Positions 1 through 6,411 are shown, numbered from the stretch's first letter. The stretch is DNA of 14,523 nucleotides from Chloroflexota bacterium (GCA_020848055.1 JADLBB010000174.1:1-14523), one strand, 5' to 3'. The notes: generated by a model not told the origin, from the sequence alone. Numbers and translations: made by a program.

Positions 1-284
1 CCGAAGGACGGACCGTCATCGCCGTCAGCCACGACATGCGCTTCGTGGCCGAGTCGTTCGAGCGCGTCATCGTCATGCGTGCCGGTCGGATCATCCTCGA
101 TGAACCACCGGGGGTCGCATTCGCATCCGGTTCGTGGACCGCCTTGCGCTCGACGTTCGTCGAACCACCGCTGGCGGCCGTGGCCGGCGCACGGTTGGGG
201 CTGCGGGCGTCCACGCCGACGGTCGAGCGCCTTGTCGCGGAGCTGTCGCGGGAGAACGCCGAACGGCCGGGGGTGGGTCAGTAG
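1..284 (+). CDS. ABC transporter ATP-binding protein, C-terminal part (probably ECF-type ATPase)
   Basis: This is the 3' end of a gene entering from the left edge; the reading frame is open from base 3. The visible protein begins EGRTVIAVSHDMRFVAE, which is the end of an ABC nucleotide-binding domain. The His of VSHDM (10th visible residue) is the H-loop (switch) histidine that contacts the ATP gamma-phosphate, and it is followed by the usual strand pattern RVIVMRAGRII. After the domain there is a tail of about 45 residues, including EPPLAAVAGARLGLRASTPTVERLVAEL. This resembles the C-terminal extension of energy-coupling-factor (CbiO/EcfA) ATPases, which would power vitamin or metal uptake from the cytoplasmic face of the membrane. 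Walker A, Q-loop and signature motifs lie outside the window, so the substrate cannot be named. Its stop codon overlaps the end of the convergent gene at 278. The ABC assignment is firm; the ECF subtype is inference. Confidence 0.8.
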   Translation, partial: EGRTVIAVSHDMRFVAESFERVIVMRAGRIILDEPPGVAFASGSWTALRSTFVEPPLAAVAGARLGLRASTPTVERLVAELSRENAERPGVGQ

Positions 285-721
285 TAGCCGGGCGGCGGCG
301 GGAGCGGATTGCCCTCGGCATCGGTGCGCTCGGCCGCGGGCAGGTCGTCGCGGTGCTCGCGTCCATCGATCGGCCCGGGGATGGGCAGGGCCATGACCGA
401 GCTGGGGATCTCGTCGAGCTGATCGGTGATGCCGCGCAGGCCGAGACGTCGCAGGCCGGGTGCGAAGCGCTCGCAGAAGTCCGGGTCCCGCAGGAGCGCG
501 AACAGCAGCGTCGAGTAGGCGCGGTTCAGCAGCTCAATCCCGCGGGCCGACCCCACCGCCTGGACCTGGTTCAGCCCGAGCTGCGCCTCGAGGATGTCGA
601 GGGCTCGATTTGCCTCCTTCCGCGTGGCCCTGATCAAATGCGGCGTGCGGTTGACGAACAGCCGGGTCCGATACAGTGCGTCGCGCACACGAGCGTCGCG
701 GTTGAGGTGAGCCTGGGTCAT
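278..721 (-). CDS. Hypothetical protein, 147 aa
   Basis: I do not recognise a family. The ATG at 719-721 gives a 147-residue protein starting MTQAHLNRDARVRDALYRTR. The N-terminal two thirds are rich in Arg, Leu and Ala and look helical, with no signal peptide or membrane segment. The last 35 residues are polar and Pro-rich, ending NPLPPPPGYY. The frame stays open upstream to 895, but this start is preferred because a TAAGAT box sits 7 nt before it, as in several other genes here. The upstream extension is also Arg/Ala/Ser-rich shadow of the Nudix gene. The ATG overlaps the ATG of the divergent Nudix gene within one CATG, and the stop overlaps the end of the ABC gene. It is probably a cytosolic protein; coding status rests on composition and tight packing. 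Confidence 0.6.
   Translation of the reverse strand: MTQAHLNRDARVRDALYRTRLFVNRTPHLIRATRKEANRALDILEAQLGLNQVQAVGSARGIELLNRAYSTLLFALLRDPDFCERFAPGLRRLGLRGITDQLDEIPSSVMALPIPGPIDGREHRDDLPAAERTDAEGNPLPPPPGYY
704..711 (+). promoter_or_regulatory. Shine-Dalgarno for the Nudix gene
   Basis: GAGGTGAG lies 8 nt before the ATG at 720. It supports that start over the internal ATG at 798, and it lies inside the divergent gene. The Nudix transcript must therefore begin further left, antisense to that gene. Confidence 0.5.
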
Positions 722-1406
722 GGCCCGAATCTTACGCGCTGAGCCAGGGTGGCAGGAGGCACTTGCCGCCGCGCTGGCCGCTGCGCGCCGGCCGATCATG
801 CTCGACGCACGCTTGATCCCACGCGGAACCGACGGCCGGACGACGCGCGACCTGGTGGATCGTCGGGCCATGCCGCGGCCGCGCCCAGCGGCCACGCTGC
901 TTGCGATTCATCCCGATGCCGCGGGAGACCTGGTGCTGCCGCTGACCGTGCGCCGAGCCGACCTGCGTGACCACGCCGGCGAGGTGTCGCTGCCGGGCGG
1001 TGCGCTCGAGGCTGGCGAGGGTCACGAGGCAGCTGCCTTGCGCGAGGCGTGCGAGGAGGTCGGCTTGGATCCAGGCGCGGTGCGGATCGTCGGAACGCTC
1101 GACGACGTCTGGATCCCGGTCAGCAACTTCGAACTGCGGCCCTTCGTGGGGACGCTCGAATCGGCGCCGGCCCTCGTACGTCACGACGACGAGGTGGCCG
1201 CGATCGTCGAGCTACCGCTGCGCGGGCTGTGGGATCCGGACGTGGCCGGGATGGACGAGTTCGAGGTCCGCGGCCGGCGGATCCGCGCCGGCGTGTACCG
1301 CATCGGTGGCGCGCTCGTGTGGGGCGCGACCGCCATGACGCTCGGCATGCTGGCCAGGGTGCTCGAGGAGGCGGACGCCGCGTCTCCGGCGCCTCGGGCG
1401 TCCTAG
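720..1406 (+). CDS. Nudix hydrolase, NudL/CoA pyrophosphatase-like
   Basis: This 228-aa cytosolic enzyme probably hydrolyses CoA or a related nucleoside diphosphate derivative, with Mg2+ or Mn2+. The stretch LRDHAGEVSLPGGALEAGEG (about residues 82-101) matches the region that marks the NudL/NUDT7-type group just ahead of the Nudix box. The box is complete at about residues 94-116: G94, E100, then REACEEVGL, with R108, E109, E112 and E113 present. An N-terminal helix of about 50 residues (WQEALAAALAAARRP) precedes the domain, as in NudL. The start at 720 is supported by GAGGTGAG 8 nt upstream. The gene begins in a CATG shared with the divergent gene and ends in a CTAG shared with the stop of the convergent inositol phosphatase. 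Family assignment is strong; CoA as substrate is inferred. Confidence 0.85.
   Translation: MARILRAEPGWQEALAAALAAARRPIMLDARLIPRGTDGRTTRDLVDRRAMPRPRPAATLLAIHPDAAGDLVLPLTVRRADLRDHAGEVSLPGGALEAGEGHEAAALREACEEVGLDPGAVRIVGTLDDVWIPVSNFELRPFVGTLESAPALVRHDDEVAAIVELPLRGLWDPDVAGMDEFEVRGRRIRAGVYRIGGALVWGATAMTLGMLARVLEEADAASPAPRAS
729..734 (-). promoter_or_regulatory. -10-like box TAAGAT of the 278-721 gene
   Basis: TAAGAT on the minus strand ends 7 nt before the ATG at 721, so transcription would start at or next to the A of the start codon (leaderless). No -35 hexamer is evident 16-18 nt upstream. The box lies inside the 5' end of the divergent Nudix gene. Confidence 0.45.
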
Positions 1407-2236
1407 GGCCGCGACTGGACGGTCGTGCGCTGGCTCGCCAGCAGCTCCAGCAGCGCCGAATGCTGCGCCGGCGGCGCCGCCACCACGCTGTTGCTGGCAC
1501 CCTTCGTCGCAGGCTGCCACCAGGGACCTCCGTCCAGCGCGGTGACCGTGGCGCCGGCGCACTCGGCGATCAGCCCGGCGGCGGCGACGTCCCACAGCGA
1601 CAGGCCACCGTTCTGGACGAAGGCGTCGAAGCGGCCGTTGGCCACGTACGCCAGCGCCAGCGCCGCGCTGCCCATGCGCCGATGAATCCGGATGCGCGGC
1701 GCGATCCGGCGCTCCCGCAGCAGGCCTCCACGACCGATGACGGCCAGGCTGACGACGTAGTCCGACAGCGCCTCCTTGGCCGACGCCCGCACCGCCGTGC
1801 CGTTGAGCGTGGTGCGGCCGCCGGCGGTGGCCGCATACAGGTCGTCGCGAGCCGGGTCGAACACGACGCCCACGACCGGCCGCTCACCGACCACCAGCCC
1901 GATGCTGACGCAGTAGAACGGAATGCCGTTGGCGTAGTTGACGGTGCCGTCGAGCGGGTCGATGACCCATGTCCGGCCGTTGCCCGTGCCGTCGGCGCGC
2001 GTCATGCCGGCATGCTGGCCCGACTCCTCGGCCAGGATGGCGTCGTCCCCGAATCGGTCTCGAATCTCACCGATGATCAGCCGCTCCGACGCGTAGTCGG
2101 CGTTGGTCACCACGTCACGCTTGCTCTTGTAACTGATGCGCTCGAGGCGCTCGTAGTGCGACGTGAGCACGGCGCCCGCCCGTCGGGCGAGGTCGGTGGC
2201 GAAGGCCAGCTCATCGGTCCATTTGCTTGCGCTCAC
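1403..2236 (-). CDS. Inositol monophosphatase family protein
   Basis: This 277-aa enzyme belongs to the Mg2+-dependent FIG superfamily, which dephosphorylates inositol-1-phosphate, histidinol phosphate or similar sugar or polyol phosphates in the cytosol. The metal and phosphate motifs are all present: LAEESG (E70/E71), WVIDPLDGTVNYANG (D93, D96, G97, T98) and LSLWDVAAAGLI (W215, D216). Length matches the family. The frame continues upstream to 2488, but that extension is Arg-rich and crosses an intergenic repeat cluster. The GTG at 2234-2236 (VSASKWTDEL...) gives the expected N-terminus and has TACCCT 6 nt before it. The stop shares a CTAG with the Nudix stop. IMPase, HisN-type histidinol phosphatase and CysQ-like proteins are hard to tell apart by motif, and no his or cys gene is nearby, so the substrate is open. 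Confidence 0.88.
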   Translation of the reverse strand: MSASKWTDELAFATDLARRAGAVLTSHYERLERISYKSKRDVVTNADYASERLIIGEIRDRFGDDAILAEESGQHAGMTRADGTGNGRTWVIDPLDGTVNYANGIPFYCVSIGLVVGERPVVGVVFDPARDDLYAATAGGRTTLNGTAVRASAKEALSDYVVSLAVIGRGGLLRERRIAPRIRIHRRMGSAALALAYVANGRFDAFVQNGGLSLWDVAAAGLIAECAGATVTALDGGPWWQPATKGASNSVVAAPPAQHSALLELLASQRTTVQSRP

Positions 2237-2242
2237 CAGGTC

Positions 2243-2248
2243 AGGGTA
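2243..2248 (-). promoter_or_regulatory. -10-like box TACCCT of the inositol monophosphatase gene
   Basis: On the minus strand the sequence reads TCGGCTACCCT, then 6 nt, then GTG AGC GCA. The spacing implies a leaderless transcript starting at the GTG, and it decides the start codon. No -35 hexamer is recognisable. Confidence 0.5.
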
Positions 2249-2293
2249 GCCGAGGCGAGCACACCGGGTCCGTTGCCGGCGGCCTTCGCGCCT

Positions 2294-2515
2294 CGCAATC
2301 GGCCGATGCGGGCCGGTTGTGGCCGACACAGCCCGACGGCGACCGCAATCGGCCGATGCGGGCCGGTTATCAAGGCGACGGCGGCGTGAGCACCCGCATC
2401 CACGATCGACTGGGCGCCGCATCCCCGATTGCTCGCCTACAACCGGCCGCTGAGGTCCGATTGCGGCCAACATCGGGCTCCGCAGCACGCAATCGGGCTC
2501 ACAAGGGCGGTTGCG
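2294..2515. repeat. Cluster of 25-bp intergenic hairpin repeats (four copies plus a remnant)
   Basis: The divergent intergenic region holds a repeated 25-bp unit with arms CGCAATCGG and GGCCGGTT around a variable 8-bp centre. Copies at 2294-2318 and 2344-2368 are identical over all 25 bp and separated by exactly 25 bp. A copy at 2441-2465 is inverted, with both arms intact and a different centre. A copy at 2488-2512 is direct, with one mismatch in the right arm. A remnant with CCGATTGC lies at 2425-2432 (inverted). Each full copy can fold as a hairpin keeping the same T:G wobble. The best is 2294-2321, an 11-bp stem (two G:U) with loop GATGCG; copy four gives 8 bp (2488-2495 with 2508-2515). 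Short palindromic intergenic repeats of the REP/BIME kind are a fair comparison; function is unknown. Confidence 0.75.
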
Positions 2516-2553
2516 ACGAACGCCAGGTCAGTCCAGCGCGGTCCCCGGTCGGC

Positions 2554-2559
2554 TAGGCT
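2554..2559 (+). promoter_or_regulatory. -10-like box TAGGCT of the nucleoside phosphorylase gene
   Basis: TCGGCTAGGCT is followed by 7 nt and then ATG at 2567, with no Shine-Dalgarno sequence between. This fits a leaderless transcript and supports the start at 2567 rather than the in-frame ATG at 2429. Confidence 0.5.
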
Positions 2560-2566
2560 GTGCGAC

Positions 2567-3292
2567 ATGCCACAGATCCACCTGCGCGCCGAGGAGGGCG
2601 ACTACGCGCCGCTCGTCCTCCTGCCCGGCGACCCAAACCGGGCGCGCCGCATCTCGGAGCGCTTCGACGCCGGCAGCGCGAGAGAGGTCAACGCGCACCG
2701 GGGCATGCTCGGCTTCACGGGCACCTACCACGGGACCCCGGTCAGCGTGCAGACCAGCGGCATGGGCACGCCGAGCATCAGCATCGTGGTCGAGGAGCTG
2801 CTGCGGCTTGGCGCGACGCGCCTCATCCGGGTCGGCACCTGCGGCGGCATCGCGCCAGGGTTGAGGACCGGCGACCTCGTCATCGCCACGGCCGCCTGCC
2901 CGACCGATGGCACCACCAACACTTACCTGCACGGCGAGGCCTACGCCCCTGCCGCCGACTTCGCCCTGACCCGCTCGCTGGTTGACGCGGCCGCCGCCGC
3001 TGGCATCAACGCCCGGACGGGCCTGGTCGCATCGGTCGACGTCTTCTACAACACCGATGACGACTACGCCAGGCGCTGGCGCGAGCGGGGCGTGCTCGCC
3101 TTCGAGATGGAGGCATCGGCGTTGTTCTTCCTGGCCGCGCGGGCCGGGGTGCAGGCCGCCTGCGCCCTCACGGTCAGCGACGTCCTGTCGGAGGAGGTCA
3201 GCACCGAGGAGTCGTATCTTCCGCTCGACGAGCTGGATCTGGCCATCGACCGCATGATCGGCGTGGCGCTCGAGGCTGGAATCGAGGGTTAG
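2567..3292 (+). CDS. Nucleoside phosphorylase, DeoD-type purine nucleoside phosphorylase-like
   Basis: This 241-aa enzyme of the NP-I family cleaves ribonucleosides with phosphate to free base and ribose-1-phosphate (purine salvage, cytosol; family members are hexameric). It aligns along its whole length with what I know of E. coli and Bacillus DeoD: H5, LPGDPNRAR (G21, R25), HRGMLGFTGTY (R45), IRVGTCGG (R88, T91 where E. coli has Ser90), FEMEASALF (M181, E182) and LTVSD (S204, D205). The Asp of TVSD is the purine N7 protonator and argues for purine over uridine phosphorylase. The Thr in VGTCGG also occurs in MTA/uridine phosphorylase relatives, so base preference stays open. Its stop codon TAG forms part of the -10 box of the HPPD gene that follows. 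Confidence 0.88.
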   Translation: MPQIHLRAEEGDYAPLVLLPGDPNRARRISERFDAGSAREVNAHRGMLGFTGTYHGTPVSVQTSGMGTPSISIVVEELLRLGATRLIRVGTCGGIAPGLRTGDLVIATAACPTDGTTNTYLHGEAYAPAADFALTRSLVDAAAAAGINARTGLVASVDVFYNTDDDYARRWRERGVLAFEMEASALFFLAARAGVQAACALTVSDVLSEEVSTEESYLPLDELDLAIDRMIGVALEAGIEG

Positions 3293-3295
3293 ACT
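3290..3295 (+). promoter_or_regulatory. -10-like box TAGACT of the HPPD gene, containing the upstream stop codon
   Basis: GGGTTAGACT is followed by 6 nt and ATG at 3302. The first three bases of the box are the TAG stop of the nucleoside phosphorylase. The spacing predicts leaderless transcription, giving HPPD its own promoter besides any read-through. Confidence 0.45.
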
Positions 3296-3301
3296 GACCA
3301 C

Positions 3302-4468
3302 ATGACCGATACCCTCTCGCGCGGTGCGGCCAACCAGGCCGGCGCGATCATCAACCCCAACGCGCAAGCCGAGGCGCAGGACTTCCTGCCCCTCAACGGC
3401 ATCGACCACGTCGAGTTCTGGGTCGGCAACGCCAAGCAGGCGGCGCACTACTACCGCGCCCTGTGGGGCTTCACCCCCGTGGCCTATGCCGGACTGGAGA
3501 CCGGCGTGCGGGATCGGTCCAGTTTCGTCATGGTCCAGAACGACATCCGCTTCGTGTTCACCGCACCGCTGTCTCCCGACGGCGAGATCGCCGAGCACGT
3601 CGCCCGGCACGGTGATGGGGTGAAGGACATCGCCTTCGCGGTCGATGACGTCACATCGGCCTGGGAGGAGACGACGAAGCGTGGCGCGGTCAGCGCGCTC
3701 CAGCCCACCGAGACGGAAGGGCAGAAGGGCAAGCTGCGCCGCAGCAGCATCCACGCTTACGGCGAGGTGGTGCACTCGTTCATCGATCGCTCCGACTACC
3801 ACGGCGCCTTCGCGCCGGGCTACCACCGCATCAAGAGCCCGCCACCGGCGGCCTCCGGTCAGAGCCTGCTCGAGGTCGACCACTGCGTCGGCAATGTCGA
3901 GCTGGGCGACATGGACCGCTTCGTCGAGTTCTACCGCGACGTGCTGGGCTTCGCGCAGCTCATCCATTACGACGACAAGGTCATCCACACCGAGTACTCG
4001 GCGCTGATGAGCAAGGTCATGACCAACGGCAACGGCCGCATCAAGTTCCCGATCAACGAGCCGGCTGCCGGGAAGAAGAAGAGCCAGATCCAGGAGTTCC
4101 TCGACTACTACCTCGACGCCGGAACGCAGCACATCGCGCTGCGCACCGAGGACATCGTGGGCACGGTCCGGGCGCTGCGCGCCCGTGGCGTCGAGTTCCT
4201 CGGCATGCCGCACGCCTACTACGAGTCGCTGCCGGACCGCGTCGGCGACGTCGGCGTGCCGATCGAGATCCTCGAGGACCTCGGCATCGAGGCCGATCGC
4301 GACGAGGAGGGCTTCCTGCTCCAGATCTTCACCCGCCCGGTCCAGGATCGCCCGACCTTCTTCTTCGAGATCATCGAGCGCCACGGGTCACGTGGGTTCG
4401 GCGTCGGCAACTTCAAGGCCCTGTTCGAGGCCATCGAGATCGAACAGGCGCGCCGGGGCAACCTGTAG
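3302..4468 (+). CDS. hppD: 4-hydroxyphenylpyruvate dioxygenase
   Basis: This Fe(II)-dependent cytosolic enzyme converts 4-hydroxyphenylpyruvate to homogentisate, the second step of tyrosine degradation. The protein is 388 aa, normal for the family, with two vicinal-oxygen-chelate domains: about 30-165 (GIDHVEFWVGNAKQAAHYYRALWGF) and about 188-360. The catalytic C-terminal half keeps the facial triad H194 (EVDHCVGNV), H277 (TQHIALRT) and E356 (FFFEIIER). The C-terminal GFGVGNFKALFEAIE helix that closes the active site is present, as are INEP (about 251-254) and SQIQEFL. A relative, hydroxymandelate synthase, shares the fold, but the length and C-terminal helix favour HPPD. It starts 9 nt after the nucleoside phosphorylase stop, with a TAGACT box at the junction and no clear SD. 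A FAH-like hydrolase lies 9 kb away; homogentisate dioxygenase is absent from the window. Confidence 0.95.
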   Translation: MTDTLSRGAANQAGAIINPNAQAEAQDFLPLNGIDHVEFWVGNAKQAAHYYRALWGFTPVAYAGLETGVRDRSSFVMVQNDIRFVFTAPLSPDGEIAEHVARHGDGVKDIAFAVDDVTSAWEETTKRGAVSALQPTETEGQKGKLRRSSIHAYGEVVHSFIDRSDYHGAFAPGYHRIKSPPPAASGQSLLEVDHCVGNVELGDMDRFVEFYRDVLGFAQLIHYDDKVIHTEYSALMSKVMTNGNGRIKFPINEPAAGKKKSQIQEFLDYYLDAGTQHIALRTEDIVGTVRALRARGVEFLGMPHAYYESLPDRVGDVGVPIEILEDLGIEADRDEEGFLLQIFTRPVQDRPTFFFEIIERHGSRGFGVGNFKALFEAIEIEQARRGNL

Positions 4469-4478
4469 GGCACGACCG

Positions 4479-4747
4479 ATGCGCAGGTGCCTGCCTGTCG
4501 GTCTCGCGTTCGTCCTCCTGGCGGCTTGCACCGATGCGACCCGGACCCCAACCGCGCCGGTGGCCACGCCCAGGTCGACTGGTATCCCGATCGGCCTGGC
4601 TTGTTCCGCGTCAACTTTGGAAACGGGACGTGCGACTACCTCGGCGGTGGGCCGATTGCCCGCGCCTGCACCTCGTTCATGCACGTGACCGTCGATGTGT
4701 CGACCGGAACCGTGATCGGGGTCGATTACGAGTCGCTTCCCGTCTGA
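4479..4747 (+). pseudogene. Small lipoprotein, probably frameshifted
   Basis: ATG 4479, 10 nt after the HPPD stop, begins MRRCLPVGLAFVLLAACTDATRTPTAP. This is a textbook lipoprotein signal with lipobox LAAC and acylated Cys17 (codon 4527-4529), followed by a Thr/Pro linker. In that frame the rest, to a stop at 4688, has Ala/Arg/Ser/Pro shadow composition. The other frame, ending at 4747, reads like real protein: DWYPDRPGLFRVNFGNGTCDYLGGG, then CTSFMHVTVDVSTGTVIGVDYESLPV. A single -1 shift somewhere in about 4540-4600 would join them into a secreted lipoprotein of roughly 90 aa. I see no canonical slippery heptamer, so a lost base (a real mutation or an assembly error in the C-rich run near 4542-4553) is the simplest reading. 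I recognise no family. Two separate small genes are less likely. Confidence 0.5.
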
Positions 4748-4767
4748 ACCCCGGACCGAAGTACGGC

Positions 4768-4874
4768 GGGGTACTGCACCGGACCGCACCACGCGGCGGA
4801 ATGCACATAGCGCGCGTCCATCGATCGACGCGGGGGCGTACCCCATATGACGATCACGCCCCTCCCTGCAGGGG
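4768..4874 (+). promoter_or_regulatory. Possible structured leader with competing hairpins upstream of the EAL gene
   Basis: The 153-bp gap before 4901 contains three stems that share arms. P1 pairs GGGGTAC 4768-4774 with GTACCCC 4838-4844. P2 pairs GGGGCGT 4833-4839 with ACGCCCC 4856-4862. P3 pairs CCCCT 4859-4863 with AGGGG 4870-4874. P1 and P3 can coexist, while P2 excludes both. P1 would enclose smaller hairpins CCGC/GCGG (4784-4796) and CGCGTC/GACGCG (4813-4832). No known riboswitch consensus is recognised, and high GC makes chance pairing likely. Confidence 0.3.
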
Positions 4875-4900
4875 CCCCGCTGCGGAACCCTGCGTCGTGA

Positions 4901-6379
4901 ATGGATGCATCGCGATTCACCCGACTGACCCTCGTGCGCCTCGCCGCCGCTGCCCTGGTGCTCGGCTGGGCCGCCATGCGACCGGAGGCATTGGGCGTGC
5001 CGGTTGCCTCGTTGGCGGTGGTGGCCGTCGGATACGCGGCCGTGGCAACCTGTGCCGAACTGGCCCGGCGGCGCATCGGCAACGACCTGCGCGGGCTGTT
5101 CACCGGGTTGCTGTGCATCGACGGCGTCTTCCTGGCAGCAACGACCTACGCCACGGGCGCAACGCTGGGGCCGACCGGCGCACTCGTCTACCTGCACGTC
5201 GTGGCGGTCACGCTGCTGTTCGGTTCCCGCATCGGGGTCGCCGCGGCTTCATGGCACGCGGTGCTCATGCTGGCCGTACTCGGTGGACAGGCAGTGTCGA
5301 TGATCCCGGCCGTGGACGTCCATCCGGGCGCCGCGTCCCTGGTGGATCGGTTCCCGGTTCACCAGGTCACCGCGTTCATCGGCTTCGTGGCCATCACGAC
5401 CCTGCTGGCGGCCCTTGACGAGCGAGAGGGCAGGCGGCGCAGCCAGGAGAGCGAGGCGCGTGCCGGACTCGCCATGGCCCTCGGCCAGCTGGATGCGAGT
5501 CCAGATCGCGCCCCCGGGGCCGGCCTGGTCGAGGAGCTGCGCAGCGCCGTCGATCTCGAGCAGTTGCGGCTCGCCTACCAGCCGATCGTCAATCTCGGCT
5601 CGGGCAGGATCGCGGGGCTCGAGGCCCTCGTGCGCTGGCAGCATCCACGACGCGGCGAAGTCCAGCCGGGCGACTTCCTTGGCGCTGCCGAGGCGAACGG
5701 TGCCATCGGCCCGGTCGGTCGGTGGGTCCTGCGCCGGGCCTGCGAACAGGTCATGGCCTGGCAGTCGGCCGGGCTGGTGCGGCCGGACCTGTTCGTCTCG
5801 GTCAACGTGTCGGCACGCGAGGTCGAGGCACCCGGCTTTGTCGGTGCCGTCGAGGAGGCGCTGGCGTGGTCCCGGCTGGTACCCGCGCGGCTGGTGGTCG
5901 AGGTGCCGGTGAAGGCGCTGTCGCCGATGTCGGACGCCACGCTCGAGACGTTCGTCACCCTGCGCACCATGGGCGTGCGCGTCGCGCTCGATGTCGCAGG
6001 CGACGACAGCAACCAGCCCGATGATCTGGCCGGGATCGCCCTCGACGCGCTGAAGTTCACCATGTCGGAAACCGATGGCCGCACCCGGTCGAGCGAGGCA
6101 CTCGTCCGGTTGGGCAGGGCCTCGACCGTCGCGACGGTGGCGCAGCACATCGAGACCGCCGAGCAGGCCTGGCGCATGCGGGCGATCGGCTGCTCATACG
6201 GACAGGGCTTCTACTTCGCCGCCCCGCTGGCCGTGACCGAGATCGACGATGGGGTCGAGGGCCTCGCCACGGATCATCGCTGGCAGCCCGATGAGCCATC
6301 CGCGCCGATCCCCACCGTCGTGCATCGGGGCCGGCTGCGCCCGACCAACGAACCGTTCGGACAGCCCTCCACCGCCTGA
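4901..6379 (+). CDS. Membrane protein with degenerate EAL domain
   Basis: This 492-aa protein has about six hydrophobic segments (roughly 11-27, 33-51, 64-85, 92-110, 115-135, 154-172), a short charged linker, and a C-terminal EAL-type domain (about 208-445). There is no GGDEF domain. The domain start is canonical: LAYQPIVNLGSGRIAGLEALVRWQHP (E241, A242, L243) and VSVNVSA (N302). Later catalytic motifs are lost. LVVEVPVKAL keeps E334 but not the second acid of ExTE. DDFG(T/S)G is replaced by LDVAGDDSNQ, so the second Asp is Val365. LK(I/V)D is LKFT (K385, Asp replaced by Thr387), and AEGVE is AQHIE. Active phosphodiesterases need these metal ligands and the Lys/Asp, so it is probably a c-di-GMP sensor or protein-interaction module rather than an enzyme; that is inference. 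The start at 4901 has only a weak SD. Confidence 0.82.
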   Translation: MDASRFTRLTLVRLAAAALVLGWAAMRPEALGVPVASLAVVAVGYAAVATCAELARRRIGNDLRGLFTGLLCIDGVFLAATTYATGATLGPTGALVYLHVVAVTLLFGSRIGVAAASWHAVLMLAVLGGQAVSMIPAVDVHPGAASLVDRFPVHQVTAFIGFVAITTLLAALDEREGRRRSQESEARAGLAMALGQLDASPDRAPGAGLVEELRSAVDLEQLRLAYQPIVNLGSGRIAGLEALVRWQHPRRGEVQPGDFLGAAEANGAIGPVGRWVLRRACEQVMAWQSAGLVRPDLFVSVNVSAREVEAPGFVGAVEEALAWSRLVPARLVVEVPVKALSPMSDATLETFVTLRTMGVRVALDVAGDDSNQPDDLAGIALDALKFTMSETDGRTRSSEALVRLGRASTVATVAQHIETAEQAWRMRAIGCSYGQGFYFAAPLAVTEIDDGVEGLATDHRWQPDEPSAPIPTVVHRGRLRPTNEPFGQPSTA

Positions 6380-6411
6380 GGAACCCTCCGCACCACTTGC
6401 GCCGGGGCGCA

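Larger units (their letters stand above)
2237..2566. other. 330-bp divergent intergenic region
   Basis: This separates the start codons of the inositol monophosphatase (-) and nucleoside phosphorylase (+) genes. It holds the two promoter boxes at its ends and the hairpin repeats between 2294 and 2515. The open frames crossing it have Arg/Pro/Ala-rich shadow composition and contain the repeats, so I see no gene in it. Confidence 0.6.

Noticed and set aside
1049..2389. 446-aa plus-strand open frame opposite the inositol monophosphatase
   Set aside because: Arg/Gly/Ala-rich shadow of a gene with full IMPase motifs.
2294..2515. CRISPR array
   Set aside because: Only two perfect repeats, other copies inverted or with altered centres, irregular spacing beyond the first pair, and no cas genes.
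2429..2566. Upstream start for the nucleoside phosphorylase (ATG 2429)
   Set aside because: It would add 46 residues of repeat-derived, Arg-rich sequence. ATG 2567 matches DeoD N-termini (H5) and has a promoter box.
2528..4384. 618-aa minus-strand open frame opposite the nucleoside phosphorylase and HPPD genes
   Set aside because: Asp/Val/Arg/Ala-rich composition with no motif, and it lies antisense to two genes with complete catalytic motifs. It is a high-GC shadow frame.
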